Shown in pieces: positions 5,629-6,623 of a DNA stretch of 6,623 nucleotides. Source of the DNA: an uncultured Cloacibacillus sp. (GTDB taxonomy: Bacteria > Synergistota > Synergistia > Synergistales > Synergistaceae); the NCBI GenBank assembly GCA_934511335.1, contig CAKSWL010000124.1, forward strand, positions 1-6,623, given 5' to 3'. Positions within the stretch are counted from its first letter, which is position 1; each line of letters starts with the position of its first letter. A program made the translations under genes and the position numbers. The notes under the pieces were generated by a model. The model saw only the letters and a list, made by a program, of their open reading frames with translations, was not told the origin of the DNA and did no database searches.

Positions 5629-6623
5629 TGGCATCATCCCCCTTTGATTGCTTTTTAAGCATAGTTTCTAATTTCCGCCACCTATATTCTACCGTACTTT
5701 TGCTAATTGGTCTCGGTAAAGTTTGTCCAAGTTCCTTTAAAGTTATGCTCGGATTTTTTTTTCTCGCCATTACCAGCTCAAAGAGGGGCGCCGGCAGCTC
5801 TTCCAGCATACCTGCGTCTTCCATCTCACGGATCAGCGCCATCTGGCCGCGCGCCGCTTCGAGGCTCTTGTTGATGTTCGCCGCGTCACAGTTCACCAGC
5901 TTGTTCGCGTGGCTTCTCATCGAACGGTAGATCGCCGTCTCCTCCAGGTCGAGAGCCGTCTTCACAAGGCCGATCCGCGAAAGGAAGGTGACGATCTGCT
6001 GCTGGTCTCTCAGCATCAGCTCCCGGCATTCCATCTTCTTGCGCACCCCCACCGTAAAGCCGCAGGACTTCAAGATCGCCTGTGCGCGCTCCGCCGAGCC
6101 CTTGCCCAGCGGCGGGCGGATGACCAGATAATATCCCGCCTTTGGTATATAGAGGGCCCCGCTGCTGCCGAAGAGGCCGCGTACCCAGTGCCAGTTTCTC
6201 GCGCGCTGTCCCATCGCATTCGTCACGGCGAATATCTCCGCCGCCGCGCCGCTGCCCACCCCCATGCCGTCACAGAGCACCACCCACAGGCACCCTTTGC
6301 CGTCCTTGAACCAGCTGCCGTTGTCACCGCTGACCGACTCCCCGTCTCTGGGTCGCGCTGCCGCCCCCACACGAGCTGCCAGCCGGGGGCTTTCCCGGAA
6401 GCGCAGGCGCTGACCCTGGGTGGTGCGGGTCAGCTCGCCGGACTCCAGGGGGACGCCCATGGCGTGGGACAGCCTTCTCCGTCCCTCTGCCGCCGCCAGC
6501 TGGGACAGCTCCTGTCCGGTCAGCTCGATGACCCGTCGGCCTTGGCTGTTGCGCTGTACCGCCACGGCGGCGTTGACGCCGCTGCTGCGCAGGACGCGTT
6601 TTACTGCGGTGATCCCATTGCTG
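5603..6623 (-). CDS. whiA: WhiA C-terminal two thirds, fused in frame behind a SpoIIE-like fragment (5' partial)
   Basis: The frame is open from the right edge to a TAA at 5603 with no stop. The furthest upstream visible start candidate is a GTG at 6565, but the frame and recognisable sequence continue beyond it, so the gene is 5' partial. Counting from 6565, residues about 112-302 match WhiA: the second LAGLIDADG half, with WVRGLFGSSGALYIPKAGYYL (127-147) for the usual 'lRG.Fl..Gs...P...YhLe', then NKLVNCDAANINKS (221-234), ITLKELGQTL and SKSTVEYRWRKLE (288-300), the C-terminal helix-turn-helix. WhiA is a DNA-binding regulator of division or sporulation genes in Gram-positives and is present, with unclear role, in non-sporulators. 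The first LAGLIDADG half, about 110 residues, is missing and replaced by SpoIIE sequence (residues 1-110). A GTG at 6226, 9 nt after GGAG, could allow a WhiA-only product, but this is weak. The 3' end overlaps the debranching gene, and its last 120 bases are only about 35% GC. Confidence 0.7.
   Translation of the reverse strand, partial: SNGITAVKRVLRSSGVNAAVAVQRNSQGRRVIELTGQELSQLAAAEGRRRLSHAMGVPLESGELTRTTQGQRLRFRESPRLAARVGAAARPRDGESVSGDNGSWFKDGKGCLWVVLCDGMGVGSGAAAEIFAVTNAMGQRARNWHWVRGLFGSSGALYIPKAGYYLVIRPPLGKGSAERAQAILKSCGFTVGVRKKMECRELMLRDQQQIVTFLSRIGLVKTALDLEETAIYRSMRSHANKLVNCDAANINKSLEAARGQMALIREMEDAGMLEELPAPLFELVMARKKNPSITLKELGQTLPRPISKSTVEYRWRKLETMLKKQSKGDDANVLRKGRR
5638..5645 (-). promoter_or_regulatory. 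Ribosome binding site deciding the debranching-enzyme start
   Basis: AAAGGGGG on the minus strand lies inside the 3' end of the whiA reading frame. It touches the ATG at 5637, is 3 nt from the ATG at 5634 and 9 nt from the ATG at 5628. Only the last has normal spacing, so the protein probably begins MYLGKADVN. Confidence 0.6.
6236..6623 (-). pseudogene. Fragment of a SpoIIE-type PP2C serine phosphatase, joined to WhiA
   Basis: This is the upstream part of the same open frame, about 129 residues. It shows the layout of the SpoIIE region before and into the PP2C domain: VKRVLRSSGVNAAVAVQRNS, then RRRLSHAMGVPL, then ARVGAAARPRDGESVSGDN and WVVLCDGMGVGSGAAAE. SGD (79-81) and DGMG (99-102), numbered from 6565, are the first two metal-binding motifs of SpoIIE phosphatases, which dephosphorylate SpoIIAA during forespore sigma-F activation. 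The domain stops directly after DGMG.G, so the later metal-binding Asp residues and most of the fold are absent and activity would not be expected. Codon usage differs sharply from the adjoining WhiA part (Thr all ACC, Pro all CCC, Leu almost all CTG) and one 60-base line (6361-6420) is about 77% GC. It probably comes from a spore-forming Clostridia genome. Confidence 0.6.

Noticed and set aside
5640..5765. Internal promoter for the debranching gene in the AT-rich patch
   Set aside because: I found TTGGAC- and TTAGCA-like hexamers but no partner -10 at 16-18 nt, and the low GC alone is not evidence of a promoter.
6236..6623. A new SpoIIE-WhiA fusion regulator as a genuine novel system
   Set aside because: Both domains are cut at non-functional points and codon usage changes abruptly at the join, so a chimeric assembly or scar is more likely. 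It is kept as a finding, not as a functional call.

Overview
This window reads as a bacterial chromosome segment of moderately high GC, carrying a glycolytic gene cluster on the minus strand. Transcribed leftward from the right edge, the order is: a WhiA-family regulator whose 5' part is abnormal, a divergent glycogen-debranching-type enzyme (GH133), then gap, pgk and tpiA. The last 23 codons of a plus-strand gene, probably ketopantoate reductase (panE), lie at the left edge and converge on tpiA. WhiA next to gap-pgk-tpi, the codon usage and the style of the proteins suggest an anaerobe of the Synergistota or a Clostridia-like group. I lean towards Synergistota, but this is inference and no rRNA or other marker is present.

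Layout: 1-72 panE 3' end (+). 73-360 convergent intergenic region with two strong hairpins that can terminate transcription from both sides. 361-1146 tpiA (-). 1147-1278 leader with an intrinsic terminator after pgk and a GC-rich hairpin before tpiA. 1279-2469 pgk (-). 2473-3492 gap (-), only 3 nt upstream of pgk. 3493-3648 AT-rich regulatory region with two promoter-like elements and a perfect 14-bp inverted repeat. 3649-5628 GH133 amylo-alpha-1,6-glucosidase-like gene (-), overlapping the 3' end of the next gene by 26 nt. 5603-right edge, an open frame whose 3' two thirds is WhiA and whose 5' third is a SpoIIE-type PP2C phosphatase fragment.

The genes fit a carbon-metabolism locus. The debranching-type enzyme would act on alpha-glucan stores, and TpiA, Gap and Pgk interconvert triose phosphates and make 3-phosphoglycerate and ATP. 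gap-pgk form a tight operon from their own promoter, and tpiA lies downstream of a terminator or attenuator.

The most notable observation is the SpoIIE/WhiA junction near 6236. Both halves are truncated at functionally senseless points, and Thr, Pro and Leu codon usage changes abruptly there. The simplest reading is an assembly chimera or recombination scar rather than a new fusion protein. Also worth attention are substitutions at several signature positions of the debranching enzyme, including a probable catalytic Asp changed to Asn, and the inverted repeat sitting at the predicted gap transcription start. I see no CRISPR array, tRNA, rRNA or insertion sequence, and no convincing undescribed system.
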